Source of the DNA: Deltaproteobacteria bacterium
GTDB taxonomy: Bacteria; Desulfobacterota; Desulfarculia; Adiutricales; JAGVGV01
Assembly (NCBI GenBank): GCA_020056895.1
Contig: JAGVGV010000207.1
Coordinates: forward strand, 1 to 5,832
Reading direction: 5' to 3'
DNA: 5,832 nt
Below are positions 1 to 5,832 of the stretch, in pieces. Position 1 is the first letter of the stretch, and each line of letters begins with the position of its first letter. A model generated the notes under the pieces. It worked only from the letters and a program-made list of their open reading frames with translations. It was not told the origin of the DNA and did not search any database. The translations under genes were made by a program, and so were the position numbers.

Positions 1-899
1 ACCTGAGTGCCGATGCCCTGGTCGGTGAAGATTTCCAGGAGAACGGCGTGGGGCAGCCGGCCGTCGATGATATGGGCTTTACCCACGCCGGACGTAACGG
101 CTTTGGCGGCGCAGTCCAGTTTCGGCAGCATGCCGCCTTTGGTCACGCCTTTTTCCCTAAGGCCGTCGATTTCCGAAACCCGGATGGAGCTGATCAGCCG
201 GCCATCCGGGTCCAGCACGCCTTCCACGTCCGTGAGCAGCACCAGTTTTTCGGCCCCCAGGGCAGCGGCCAGGCTTCCGGCCACCAGGTCGGCGTTGATG
301 TTGTAGGTTTCCCCGTTTTCCCCCACCCCCACGGGCGCGATGACGGGGATGAAGTGGTCCCGCTCCATCACTTTCAAAAGCCGGTCGTCGATGGCTTCCA
401 CTTCGCCCACCTGGCCAATGTCGATGATCTCGGGCGGCAGGTCGCCTTCCTGCTTCACCAGAGTCATTTTACGGGCGCGGATCAAACCGCCGTCCTTGCC
501 CGAAAGGCCCACGGCCCGGCCGCCATGGTGGTTCACCAGGGCCACGATCTCCTTGTTCACCTTGCCCACCAGCACCATTTCCACCACGTCCATGGTTTCG
601 CCGTCGGTTACCCGCATGCCGTCCACGAACTGGGAAACAATCCCCAACCGCTTCAGGAACTGGCCGATCTGGGGACCGCCGCCATGAACCACCACGGGGT
701 TGAGGCCGATGTATTTCATCAGCACCACGTCCTGGGCGAACCCGTTTTTCAAGGCTTCGTCCTTCATGGCGTGGCCGCCGTATTTGATGACCACGGTTTT
801 GTTGGCGAACCGGCGGATATAGGGCAGGGCTTCGATCAGGACTTCGGCTTTGCGGGCCTGAGTCAGGTCGCCGCCGTTTTTCAAATCGATCGGGTTCAT
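1..899 (-). CDS. argB: Acetylglutamate kinase (N-acetyl-L-glutamate 5-phosphotransferase), 3' end cut by window edge
   Basis: ArgB phosphorylates N-acetyl-L-glutamate with ATP, the second step of arginine biosynthesis, in the cytoplasm. Translating the minus strand from the ATG at 899-897 gives 299 complete codons plus two bases with no stop. Amino-acid-kinase landmarks appear in order: IKYGG with Lys39, the glycine-rich HGGGP at 72-76, FVDGMRVTD with Arg96 at 91-99, YNINAD at 199-204, LLTDVEGV at 221-228, and TKGGMLPK at 253-260. The visible end (IFTDQGIGTQ) matches the family's C-terminus, so probably only a few to ten residues are missing. About 30 residues precede the IKYGG strand. Such an N-terminal helix is known from hexameric, arginine-inhibited kinases (Thermotoga, Pseudomonas) and is absent from the short E. 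coli enzyme, so feedback inhibition by arginine is inferred. The start codon overlaps the hslU stop as ATGA, suggesting translational coupling. Identity is near certain. Confidence 0.97.
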   Translation of the reverse strand, partial: MNPIDLKNGGDLTQARKAEVLIEALPYIRRFANKTVVIKYGGHAMKDEALKNGFAQDVVLMKYIGLNPVVVHGGGPQIGQFLKRLGIVSQFVDGMRVTDGETMDVVEMVLVGKVNKEIVALVNHHGGRAVGLSGKDGGLIRARKMTLVKQEGDLPPEIIDIGQVGEVEAIDDRLLKVMERDHFIPVIAPVGVGENGETYNINADLVAGSLAAALGAEKLVLLTDVEGVLDPDGRLISSIRVSEIDGLREKGVTKGGMLPKLDCAAKAVTSGVGKAHIIDGRLPHAVLLEIFTDQGIGTQ

Positions 900-2281
900 A
901 ATATGTACCTGGTCAGGTCCACGTCGCCCATCAGATCGGCCAGCCGTTCCCGAACGTATTCGGTCGTGACCTTGATTTGGGCGGGGGCGATGTTCGGAGC
1001 ATCGAAGGACACGTCTTCCAGCAACCGTTCCATGACCGTGTGGAGCCTTCGCGCCCCGATGTTTTCAGTACGGGCATTGACCGACGCCGCGATGCGGGCG
1101 ATTTCGGCCACGCCGCCGCCGTCGAACATCAGGTCCACGCCTTCGGTCTGAAGCAGGGCCTTGTACTGAGCGATCAGCGCGTTTTGCGGTTCGGTGAGGA
1201 TTCGAACGAAATCCGCTTCCGTAAGCGAATCCAGTTCCACGCGGATGGGGAACCGGCCCTGGAGTTCCGGAATCAGATCCGACGGGCGGCTTACGTGGAA
1301 CGCGCCCGAAGCGATGAACAGGATGTGATCGGTCCGGACCATGCCGTACTTGGTGGTAACCGTGGTCCCTTCCACCAACGGCAACAGGTCCCGCTGGACA
1401 CCTTCGCGGCTTACGTCCGGCCCGTGCTTGTGTTCCCGGCCGGCCACCTTGTCGATCTCGTCCAGGAACACGATGCCGAACTGTTCCACTCGGACCAGAG
1501 CTTCATCCACCACCCGGTCCATATCGATCAGCCGGGTGGCTTCTTCCTGGATCAAAAGTTTCAGGGCGTCCTGGACCTTGACCTTTTTCAGCTTTGTTTT
1601 TTTAGGGAACAGGCCGCCGAAGATGTCCTTGAGGTTCAGGTCCATTTCTTCGATGCCCAGGTTGGTGAACACCTGAGCCATGGGCCGGGTGTTATCCTGA
1701 ACCTCGACGTCCACGAACCGTTCCCCCAGCTTGCCGTCACGAAGCATCCGCCTTAGCTTGTCCCGGGTCGTGGCGCGGGGGGGCTCGGAATCCGGCCGGA
1801 CCAGTTCCAGGGCGGCGTATTCGCCGTCCGCTGGAGTTTCGGGCCGTCCGCCGGGCAACAGGATGTCCAGCACCCGTTCTTCGGCGGTCTCCCGGGCCCG
1901 GGTCGCCACTTTTTCCCGTTCCTCGGCCTTGACCATGTTCACGGCCAGTTCGGTCAGGTCGCGGATCATGGATTCCACGTCCCGGCCCACGTACCCCACT
2001 TCGGTGAACTTGGATGCTTCCACTTTGAGAAAGGGCGAATTGGCCAGCCGGGCCAGACGACGGGCGATTTCGGTTTTACCCACGCCCGTGGGGCCGATCA
2101 TGATGATGTTTTTGGGCGCGATTTCGTCCCGGAGGTCCTCGGACACCCGCTGGCGGCGCCAACGGTTTCTCAGAGCGATGGCCACGGCCTTCTTGGCCTT
2201 TTCCTGGCCCACGATATACCGGTCCAATTCGGCCACGATCCGCCGGGGGTCCAGCGATTCCATTTCCTTAACAGGCGGCAT
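896..2281 (-). CDS. hslU: HslU/ClpY, AAA+ unfoldase subunit of the HslVU protease
   Basis: HslU is the hexameric ATPase that recognises, unfolds and threads substrates into the HslV chamber in the cytosol. The 461-residue product (E. coli 443) shows an N-terminal RYIVGQEKAK segment (21-30), Walker A GPTGVGKT (63-70), the substrate-gripping pore loop GYVG (96-99), Walker B VFLDEID (271-277), the arginine-finger motif ELQGRFP (Arg343) and sensor-2 ENIGARRLH (406-414). The variable I domain lies roughly at 110-240. The protein ends in LTRYIL, the conserved tail that docks into HslV and activates it, so the partner interface is intact. The first ATG (2281-2279) is preferred over an in-frame ATG at 2263-2261, because GAGGA lies 5 nt upstream of the former while the latter has AAGG too close to it. 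The gene overlaps the hslV end by 14 nt and the argB start by 4 nt. No anomaly is seen in the catalytic motifs. Confidence 0.98.
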   Translation of the reverse strand: MPPVKEMESLDPRRIVAELDRYIVGQEKAKKAVAIALRNRWRRQRVSEDLRDEIAPKNIIMIGPTGVGKTEIARRLARLANSPFLKVEASKFTEVGYVGRDVESMIRDLTELAVNMVKAEEREKVATRARETAEERVLDILLPGGRPETPADGEYAALELVRPDSEPPRATTRDKLRRMLRDGKLGERFVDVEVQDNTRPMAQVFTNLGIEEMDLNLKDIFGGLFPKKTKLKKVKVQDALKLLIQEEATRLIDMDRVVDEALVRVEQFGIVFLDEIDKVAGREHKHGPDVSREGVQRDLLPLVEGTTVTTKYGMVRTDHILFIASGAFHVSRPSDLIPELQGRFPIRVELDSLTEADFVRILTEPQNALIAQYKALLQTEGVDLMFDGGGVAEIARIAASVNARTENIGARRLHTVMERLLEDVSFDAPNIAPAQIKVTTEYVRERLADLMGDVDLTRYIL

Positions 2282-2813
2282 CCAATTCCTCGATCACTAA
2301 GTTTTCATTGGTATAAACGCAAATTCCGGCCGCGATCTCCATGGCCGCCCGGGCAATGGCCCGGGCATCCATGTCCGCGTACCGAACCAAACCCCGGGCC
2401 GCGGCCAGGGCGAACGGCCCGCCCGACCCGATGGCCACGAGGCCGTCATCCGGCTCGATCACGTCGCCCGTGCCGGAAATCACCAGGCTTTTTTCCCGGT
2501 CCGCGGCCAGCAACAGGGCTTCGAGCCGCCGCAGGCTCTTGTCCATCCGCCAGTCCTTGGCCAGTTCCACCGCGGATCGGATCAGATTGCCGCCGTGCTG
2601 GTCCAGCTTGGCCTCGAATCGTTCAAACAACGTAAAGGCGTCGGCCGAAGCGCCGGCGAACCCGCAGATCACCCGGTCGTGATAGAGTCGCCGGACCTTT
2701 CGGGCGGTTTGTTTCATCACCGTTTGTCCCACGGTCACTTGGCCGTCCCCGGCCAGAACCACCATGCCCCGGTGCCGGACCGCCAGAATGGTCGTCGATC
2801 GAATAACGGGCAC
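2268..2813 (-). CDS. hslV: HslV/ClpQ, N-terminal-threonine peptidase subunit of the HslVU protease
   Basis: HslV is the proteasome-beta-like peptidase that forms a double hexameric ring capped by HslU. The mature enzyme should begin at TTILAVRH. Counting from that Thr as 1, Asp17 (in GDGQVT) and Lys33 (in TARKV) fall at the family's catalytic positions, GFAG is at 45-48, Ser124 is in IGSGG, and the C-terminus has the conserved ICVYTN segment. The chosen start is the GTG at 2813-2811, which has a perfect AAGGAG 6 nt upstream and gives 181 residues, close to E. coli (176) and B. subtilis CodW (181). Longer in-frame alternatives are the ATG at 2834-2832 and the GTG at 2840-2838 (190 residues); the ATG has AAGG 9 nt upstream, so it cannot be excluded. 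From the chosen start a six-residue leader (MPVIRS) precedes the catalytic Thr and must be removed to expose it. It lies just after xerC and overlaps hslU by 14 nt. Confidence 0.96.
   Translation of the reverse strand: MPVIRSTTILAVRHRGMVVLAGDGQVTVGQTVMKQTARKVRRLYHDRVICGFAGASADAFTLFERFEAKLDQHGGNLIRSAVELAKDWRMDKSLRRLEALLLAADREKSLVISGTGDVIEPDDGLVAIGSGGPFALAAARGLVRYADMDARAIARAAMEIAAGICVYTNENLVIEELDAAC
2287..2291 (-). promoter_or_regulatory. Ribosome binding site for hslU inside the hslV 3' end
   Basis: The minus strand reads GAGGA, then 5 nt, then the ATG at 2281-2279. It lies within the last codons of hslV, so ribosomes finishing hslV pass directly over the hslU initiation region. It favours the first ATG of hslU over the second one six codons later. 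Confidence 0.65.
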
Positions 2814-2819
2814 GCCGTT

Positions 2820-2825
2820 CTCCTT
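2820..2825 (-). promoter_or_regulatory. Strong ribosome binding site choosing the hslV start
   Basis: The minus strand reads AAGGAG here, followed by a 6-nt spacer and GTG at 2813-2811. This is a full Shine-Dalgarno core at ideal spacing. It supports a start nine codons inside the longest possible hslV frame. The longer frames would run through this site. Confidence 0.7.
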
Positions 2826-2845
2826 GGTGGCCATATCCACAAGCC

Positions 2846-3949
2846 TTATCGGCCTTTGGGGCTGGGTTTCAAACCACCGGAACCGGTGGAGGCATCGGCG
2901 TGGGCCCTAGGATGGGCCTGGTCGTATACCGCCCGCAGGTGGTCGAGGTTCAAATGCGTGTACTTCTGAGTCGTGGACAGGCTGGCGTGGCCCAGCATCT
3001 CCTGGATGGACCGGATGTCGGCTCCGGCTTCGAGCATGTGCGTGGCGAAGGAATGCCTTAGGCCGTGGGGTGACAAGCCGTCGGCCAGTTCGAGTTCCAA
3101 ACCCAATTGGGCCAGCGTCCGCCGGAGCACCCGGTCCGAAAGCCGGCCCCCCCGGTTCCCCAAAAACAAGGCCGAACCGGCCTTCGCCTTGGGGTTTTCC
3201 AGTTGATTTCGAATGGCCAGGTACGCCCCTAGCGCCGAAATGGCCTTTCGCCCCACCGGAACCTGCCGTTCCTTCCGGCCCTTGCCTTTGGCCCGGACAA
3301 ACCCCTGAGCCAGGTCCAGGTCGGCCAGATCGAGCCCCACCAGTTCGCTGGCCCGAAGGCCTGAGGAATAGGCCAGTTCCAGCGCGGCGCGGTCCCGAAG
3401 GCCTTGCGGGGATTCGGCATCCGGCGCGGCCATCAGGGCGAAGGCTTCATCCACATTCAGGAACCGCGGCTTTTTCTTGGGGAATTTGGGCGCTTCCACT
3501 TCCCGGGCCGGGTTGCCCGCCAGAAACCCTTCGCGCACCAGGTAATCGTAAAACGTCCGGATCGCGGCCAGTTTACGGGCCAGGGAGACGTTTTGGTTCC
3601 GAGCTTTAAGCTGGAAAAGATGCGAGCGGATGTCCACCCGGTTGGCCTTGAGAACCTGGTCCGGTCCTTTCCGTTCGTCCAGAAAGGCCGCGAATTCGGA
3701 AACGTCGTGGATGTAGGCCTTGAGGGTGTGTTCGGACCGGCCCCGGATCACGCCCAGGTGGCGGGCAAAGGCCTGGATCAACCCCGCGTCGCCGCCGGGT
3801 TCGGAAGAAACCTCGCCGATATTTGATTGACCGCCGCCGGGCTCTTGAAGACCGCCCTCCGGCTCGCCCCCGACCATGATGTACGTCCCACTTTCGGATA
3901 ACCGCCGCCAACGGCTCCGAAAAGACCGTTGGTTCCCTTGAAATTCCAT
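2846..3949 (-). CDS. xerC: Tyrosine site-specific recombinase, XerC type
   Basis: XerC acts with XerD at the dif site to resolve chromosome dimers. The 367-residue frame contains an N-terminal SAM-like core-binding domain (about 56-145, with HTLKAYIHDVSEFAAFL) and the catalytic domain (about 160-345). The full tyrosine-recombinase set is visible: Arg199 (SGLRASE), Lys223 (GKGRKER), His295 and Arg298 (HGLRHS), His321 (LGHASL) and nucleophile Tyr330 (TQKYTH). The spacings between these residues are identical to E. coli XerC. Calling it XerC rather than XerD rests mainly on its place before hslVU, as in B. subtilis codV-codW-codX. The catalytic arginine lies 51 residues later than in E. coli, so the annotated N-terminus carries an extra Gly/Pro/Glu-rich stretch. 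No good ribosome binding site precedes the ATG at 3949-3947, nor the ATG at 3877-3875 that would give 343 residues, so the start is uncertain. The Gly/Ser/Pro-rich C-terminal tail after residue 345 is slightly longer than usual. Confidence 0.93.
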   Translation of the reverse strand: MEFQGNQRSFRSRWRRLSESGTYIMVGGEPEGGLQEPGGGQSNIGEVSSEPGGDAGLIQAFARHLGVIRGRSEHTLKAYIHDVSEFAAFLDERKGPDQVLKANRVDIRSHLFQLKARNQNVSLARKLAAIRTFYDYLVREGFLAGNPAREVEAPKFPKKKPRFLNVDEAFALMAAPDAESPQGLRDRAALELAYSSGLRASELVGLDLADLDLAQGFVRAKGKGRKERQVPVGRKAISALGAYLAIRNQLENPKAKAGSALFLGNRGGRLSDRVLRRTLAQLGLELELADGLSPHGLRHSFATHMLEAGADIRSIQEMLGHASLSTTQKYTHLNLDHLRAVYDQAHPRAHADASTGSGGLKPSPKGR

Positions 3950-3979
3950 ATGTTACTTGATTCCGAAGGGATATGGCAA
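3950..3979 (-). promoter_or_regulatory. Possible weak sigma-70-like promoter ahead of the xerC-hslV-hslU-argB cluster
   Basis: In the 50-bp gap after the TPR gene stop, the minus strand reads TTGCCA (3979-3974; 5 of 6 to the -35 consensus), an 18-nt spacer and TAACAT (3955-3950; 4 of 6 to the -10 consensus). If used, transcription would start just downstream of the first xerC ATG and favour the ATG at 3877-3875. Matches of this quality arise often by chance, so this is a suggestion only. Confidence 0.22.
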
Positions 3980-3999
3980 TGAAAAAAAGGAGAGGGGGA

Positions 4000-5832
4000 T
4001 CAACCTTGCTCTTCAGGGGGAGTGGCTTGGGTGGGTCGTTCGGCCGTATCCGACGATTCGGATGGTACGGTGCTGGTGAGATCGGCGGCTTCTTTAGGAG
4101 GCCAATGGCCCAGTTCCGTCAGTTTTTCGATGATCGGGTTGACCAGGGCTTCGTCGATAGGTTCGTTAAGTTGGTGAGAAATGTTTACAAAATTTTGGAT
4201 GGAAGGGCCCATTTCTCTTGAAAAAACTCGTGGTTGCTTGAAGAAAAATATAGAAGCTTTCTCGATCCCTTCTTTGAAGCTGTCATAGGCTTCACAGGGG
4301 TTGCATTTTTCGAGGATTCTTCCTTTTGTTAATAAAGTGAAGATGATGGCCAGTTGATGAAGTTTTACGTTCTCCATGTCATGATGTTTCAAGTATTCGC
4401 TAGCGCGATTGTTAAGTTCAAACGCTTTAATTGGTTCATTAATAATATAGTAGTAATCACTTAGATAATTCAATGAAATCGAATAGTAAATTTTTAAAAA
4501 CCGACTCATATTGCCGATATTTGTTTCAATAATTTTAATGGATTCGATAGTTGTATTTATTGCTTGATCTATTTCGTTCATTTCACTAAGAATTGACCCA
4601 TGAACGCAAAGAAACCGTCCAAGTGACAATGAGTAGACGTGTGGATGAACATTTTGTAATGGCCTCATAATCTCAATGGCCTTATTGATTGCATATAGTG
4701 CATCACCGTTGTTTTCTGCTAAGCGAAGACATGTAGTCTTATGGCATAAAAACTCGGCGTAAAGGACATCAATAATTTGACTATTTTGCTGCTTCTTTTT
4801 TATTGATTCCAATATTAGCAATGCATTATCAATGGAAATAAGCGCGCTTTCAATTTGATCGCATTCAAAAAATGACAATGATTGCTCGAAAAAAAGACCA
4901 GCCTTTTCAATCTCGCTAAACTCATCAACTATTCCAATTGCTTTCTCTGAGTAATATGACGACTTGTCGCAATCACCCAAACTCGCATAAATTTTACTTA
5001 AATTAATGAAGGCCTGAGAATATCCATATAATGCCATTTTTTTATCTAAATTATTGGTGAAAATGCTCTCATATAGTTTTGCGGATTGATTTAAGATTTC
5101 TAAAGGTTCAGATAGCTCTACGTTTTGCAGAAGGCTACGACCAAGGCCTAGCAAGCACCATGCATAATCAATTTCGTGAGGCTCGCCAGATTCATCTTCC
5201 AATTTTTCAAATAGGAATTTTGAAGCCCTTGCGCATAGTTCTGCATGTTGGAATTCGCAAAAATTTAAGTATGAATTGCATAAAACATTCAGTTGTCGTC
5301 CAAATATGAGAAAAAGTTGTTCATTAAGTGCAAAATCATTCACTCTTTCGTAGAGTAATTCAGTAGACCGCACGGCAAACAATTTACTCTCTTCAACGCG
5401 AAACAGGTTTACTAATGTTTGAGCATGGTTGCATAGGCTAAGGGCATAGTCAAGGCCCTGAATGTTTTTAAGGAAATATATATTCTTCCGATATGTTACA
5501 ATTTTCTCACTAACATCAAGAGCTTCTTCAAATTTACCCAATTGAATTAGCTTCAGGAACAACGAATTAAGCGTGATTAGGAGAGTATTTGTATTAGGAT
5601 CAATGTATATTGACTGCACCTTAATTGGCAAAGAGTTTCTTAACAAATTCAAAGCAATTTCTATTTCACCTGCTTTAAAATATATCTCCGAAAACATCAC
5701 TAACAGCATTGCCCATCTTGGCTGAAATTGAACTTGCTTATTTTCGTCCATTTGATTATAGACCCCATTCGCTTTCTCTATAATCGTTAATGCAAGTTGA
5801 TAATTTTCCACATCCGAATATGCTACGGCAAG
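4000..5832 (-). CDS. Tetratricopeptide-repeat (TPR) protein, N-terminus beyond the window
   Basis: The frame is open from the window edge to a TGA at 4002-4000, giving 610 visible residues and no frameshift. It is not recognised as a named protein. Nearly all of it is amphipathic helix pairs of TPR type. Examples are IYFKAGEIEIALNLL (50-64), LIQLGKFEEALDVSEK (95-110) and LSEMNEIDQAINTTIES (415-431). The small-residue position of the second helix recurs near 14, 60, 104, 148, 198, 244, 291, 330, 378, 424, 470 and 515, that is 12 units spaced 39-50 residues, longer than the classic 34. Such arrays form scaffolds for protein binding. The last ~35 residues are acidic, Pro/Ser/Thr-rich and probably disordered. 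No signal peptide, membrane segment or catalytic motif is visible. A GTG at 5811-5809 is the first possible start inside the window, but the preceding residues (LAVAYSD) continue a TPR helix in frame, so the gene very probably extends upstream. Composition is far more AT-rich than its neighbours. It could be the C-terminal sensor part of a larger protein such as a STAND NTPase, which cannot be decided here. Confidence 0.85.
   Translation of the reverse strand, partial: LAVAYSDVENYQLALTIIEKANGVYNQMDENKQVQFQPRWAMLLVMFSEIYFKAGEIEIALNLLRNSLPIKVQSIYIDPNTNTLLITLNSLFLKLIQLGKFEEALDVSEKIVTYRKNIYFLKNIQGLDYALSLCNHAQTLVNLFRVEESKLFAVRSTELLYERVNDFALNEQLFLIFGRQLNVLCNSYLNFCEFQHAELCARASKFLFEKLEDESGEPHEIDYAWCLLGLGRSLLQNVELSEPLEILNQSAKLYESIFTNNLDKKMALYGYSQAFINLSKIYASLGDCDKSSYYSEKAIGIVDEFSEIEKAGLFFEQSLSFFECDQIESALISIDNALLILESIKKKQQNSQIIDVLYAEFLCHKTTCLRLAENNGDALYAINKAIEIMRPLQNVHPHVYSLSLGRFLCVHGSILSEMNEIDQAINTTIESIKIIETNIGNMSRFLKIYYSISLNYLSDYYYIINEPIKAFELNNRASEYLKHHDMENVKLHQLAIIFTLLTKGRILEKCNPCEAYDSFKEGIEKASIFFFKQPRVFSREMGPSIQNFVNISHQLNEPIDEALVNPIIEKLTELGHWPPKEAADLTSTVPSESSDTAERPTQATPPEEQG

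Noticed and set aside
48..1151. A 367-codon open frame on the plus strand, His- and Phe-rich
   Set aside because: It lies antisense across argB and the hslU 3' end. Both of those are firmly identified by motifs, and this kind of frame is a by-product of GC-rich codon use on the opposite strand. Its product has no recognisable domain.
977..1756. A 259-codon plus-strand open frame opposite hslU
   Set aside because: It is the antisense shadow of the conserved hslU coding sequence and shows no family motif. The same holds for the other plus-strand frames opposite hslU, hslV and xerC.
3070..3609. A Pro-rich 179-codon plus-strand open frame opposite xerC
   Set aside because: The low-complexity Pro/Gly/Arg content is what GC-rich antisense translation gives, and the catalytic residues of xerC are all on the other strand.
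3950..3999. Attachment site or short repeat between the AT-rich gene and xerC, as expected for an integrated element
   Set aside because: No tRNA end, direct repeat or inverted repeat was found in the gap. The recombinase here is the housekeeping Xer type, not evidence of an integrative element.
3981..4010. Possible terminator after the TPR gene (a run of seven T on the minus strand just past the stop)
   Set aside because: Only a 4-bp pairing (AAGG with CCTT) across a long loop can be drawn ahead of the T run. That is too weak for an intrinsic terminator.
5809..5811. GTG as the start of the TPR gene
   Set aside because: There is no ribosome binding site before it in the visible bases, and the in-frame residues upstream continue a TPR-type helix. 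The true start is probably outside the window.

Overview
The window carries five genes, all read leftward (minus strand). They fall into two parts with very different base composition. The left two thirds (about 1-3950) is GC-rich; 3241-3300, for example, is 40/60 G+C. It holds a tight housekeeping cluster that reads, in transcription order, xerC (tyrosine recombinase), hslV (ClpQ peptidase), hslU (ClpY ATPase) and argB (acetylglutamate kinase, a few residues cut off by the window edge). The genes are nearly contiguous: 32 nt separate xerC from the preferred hslV start, hslV and hslU overlap by 14 nt, and hslU and argB share an ATGA. This points to one transcript with translational coupling.

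The right third (4000-5832) is a single long open frame that runs off the window at its 5' end. It encodes at least 610 residues of tetratricopeptide-like helix pairs spaced about 39-50 residues apart, ending in a short acidic, Pro/Ser/Thr-rich tail. Most of it is strikingly AT-rich (10/60 G+C at 4441-4500), unlike its neighbours. Its last ~150 bases return to the GC-rich composition. It is best read as an accessory, probably acquired gene lying just upstream of the conserved cluster.

The organism is a bacterium. XerC-HslV-HslU adjacency is well known (Bacillus subtilis codV-codW-codX). A GC-rich genome in which argB directly follows hslU suggests a Desulfobacterota (former Deltaproteobacteria) member, but this is inferred from gene order and composition, not proven. 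Functionally, HslV and HslU form one two-component ATP-dependent protease. XerC resolves chromosome dimers, and ArgB performs the second step of arginine synthesis; these two share the transcript without an obvious biochemical link.

No RNA gene, CRISPR array, insertion sequence or convincing terminator was seen. The only gap between genes longer than about 40 bases is the 50 bp between the TPR gene and xerC, which may hold a weak promoter.
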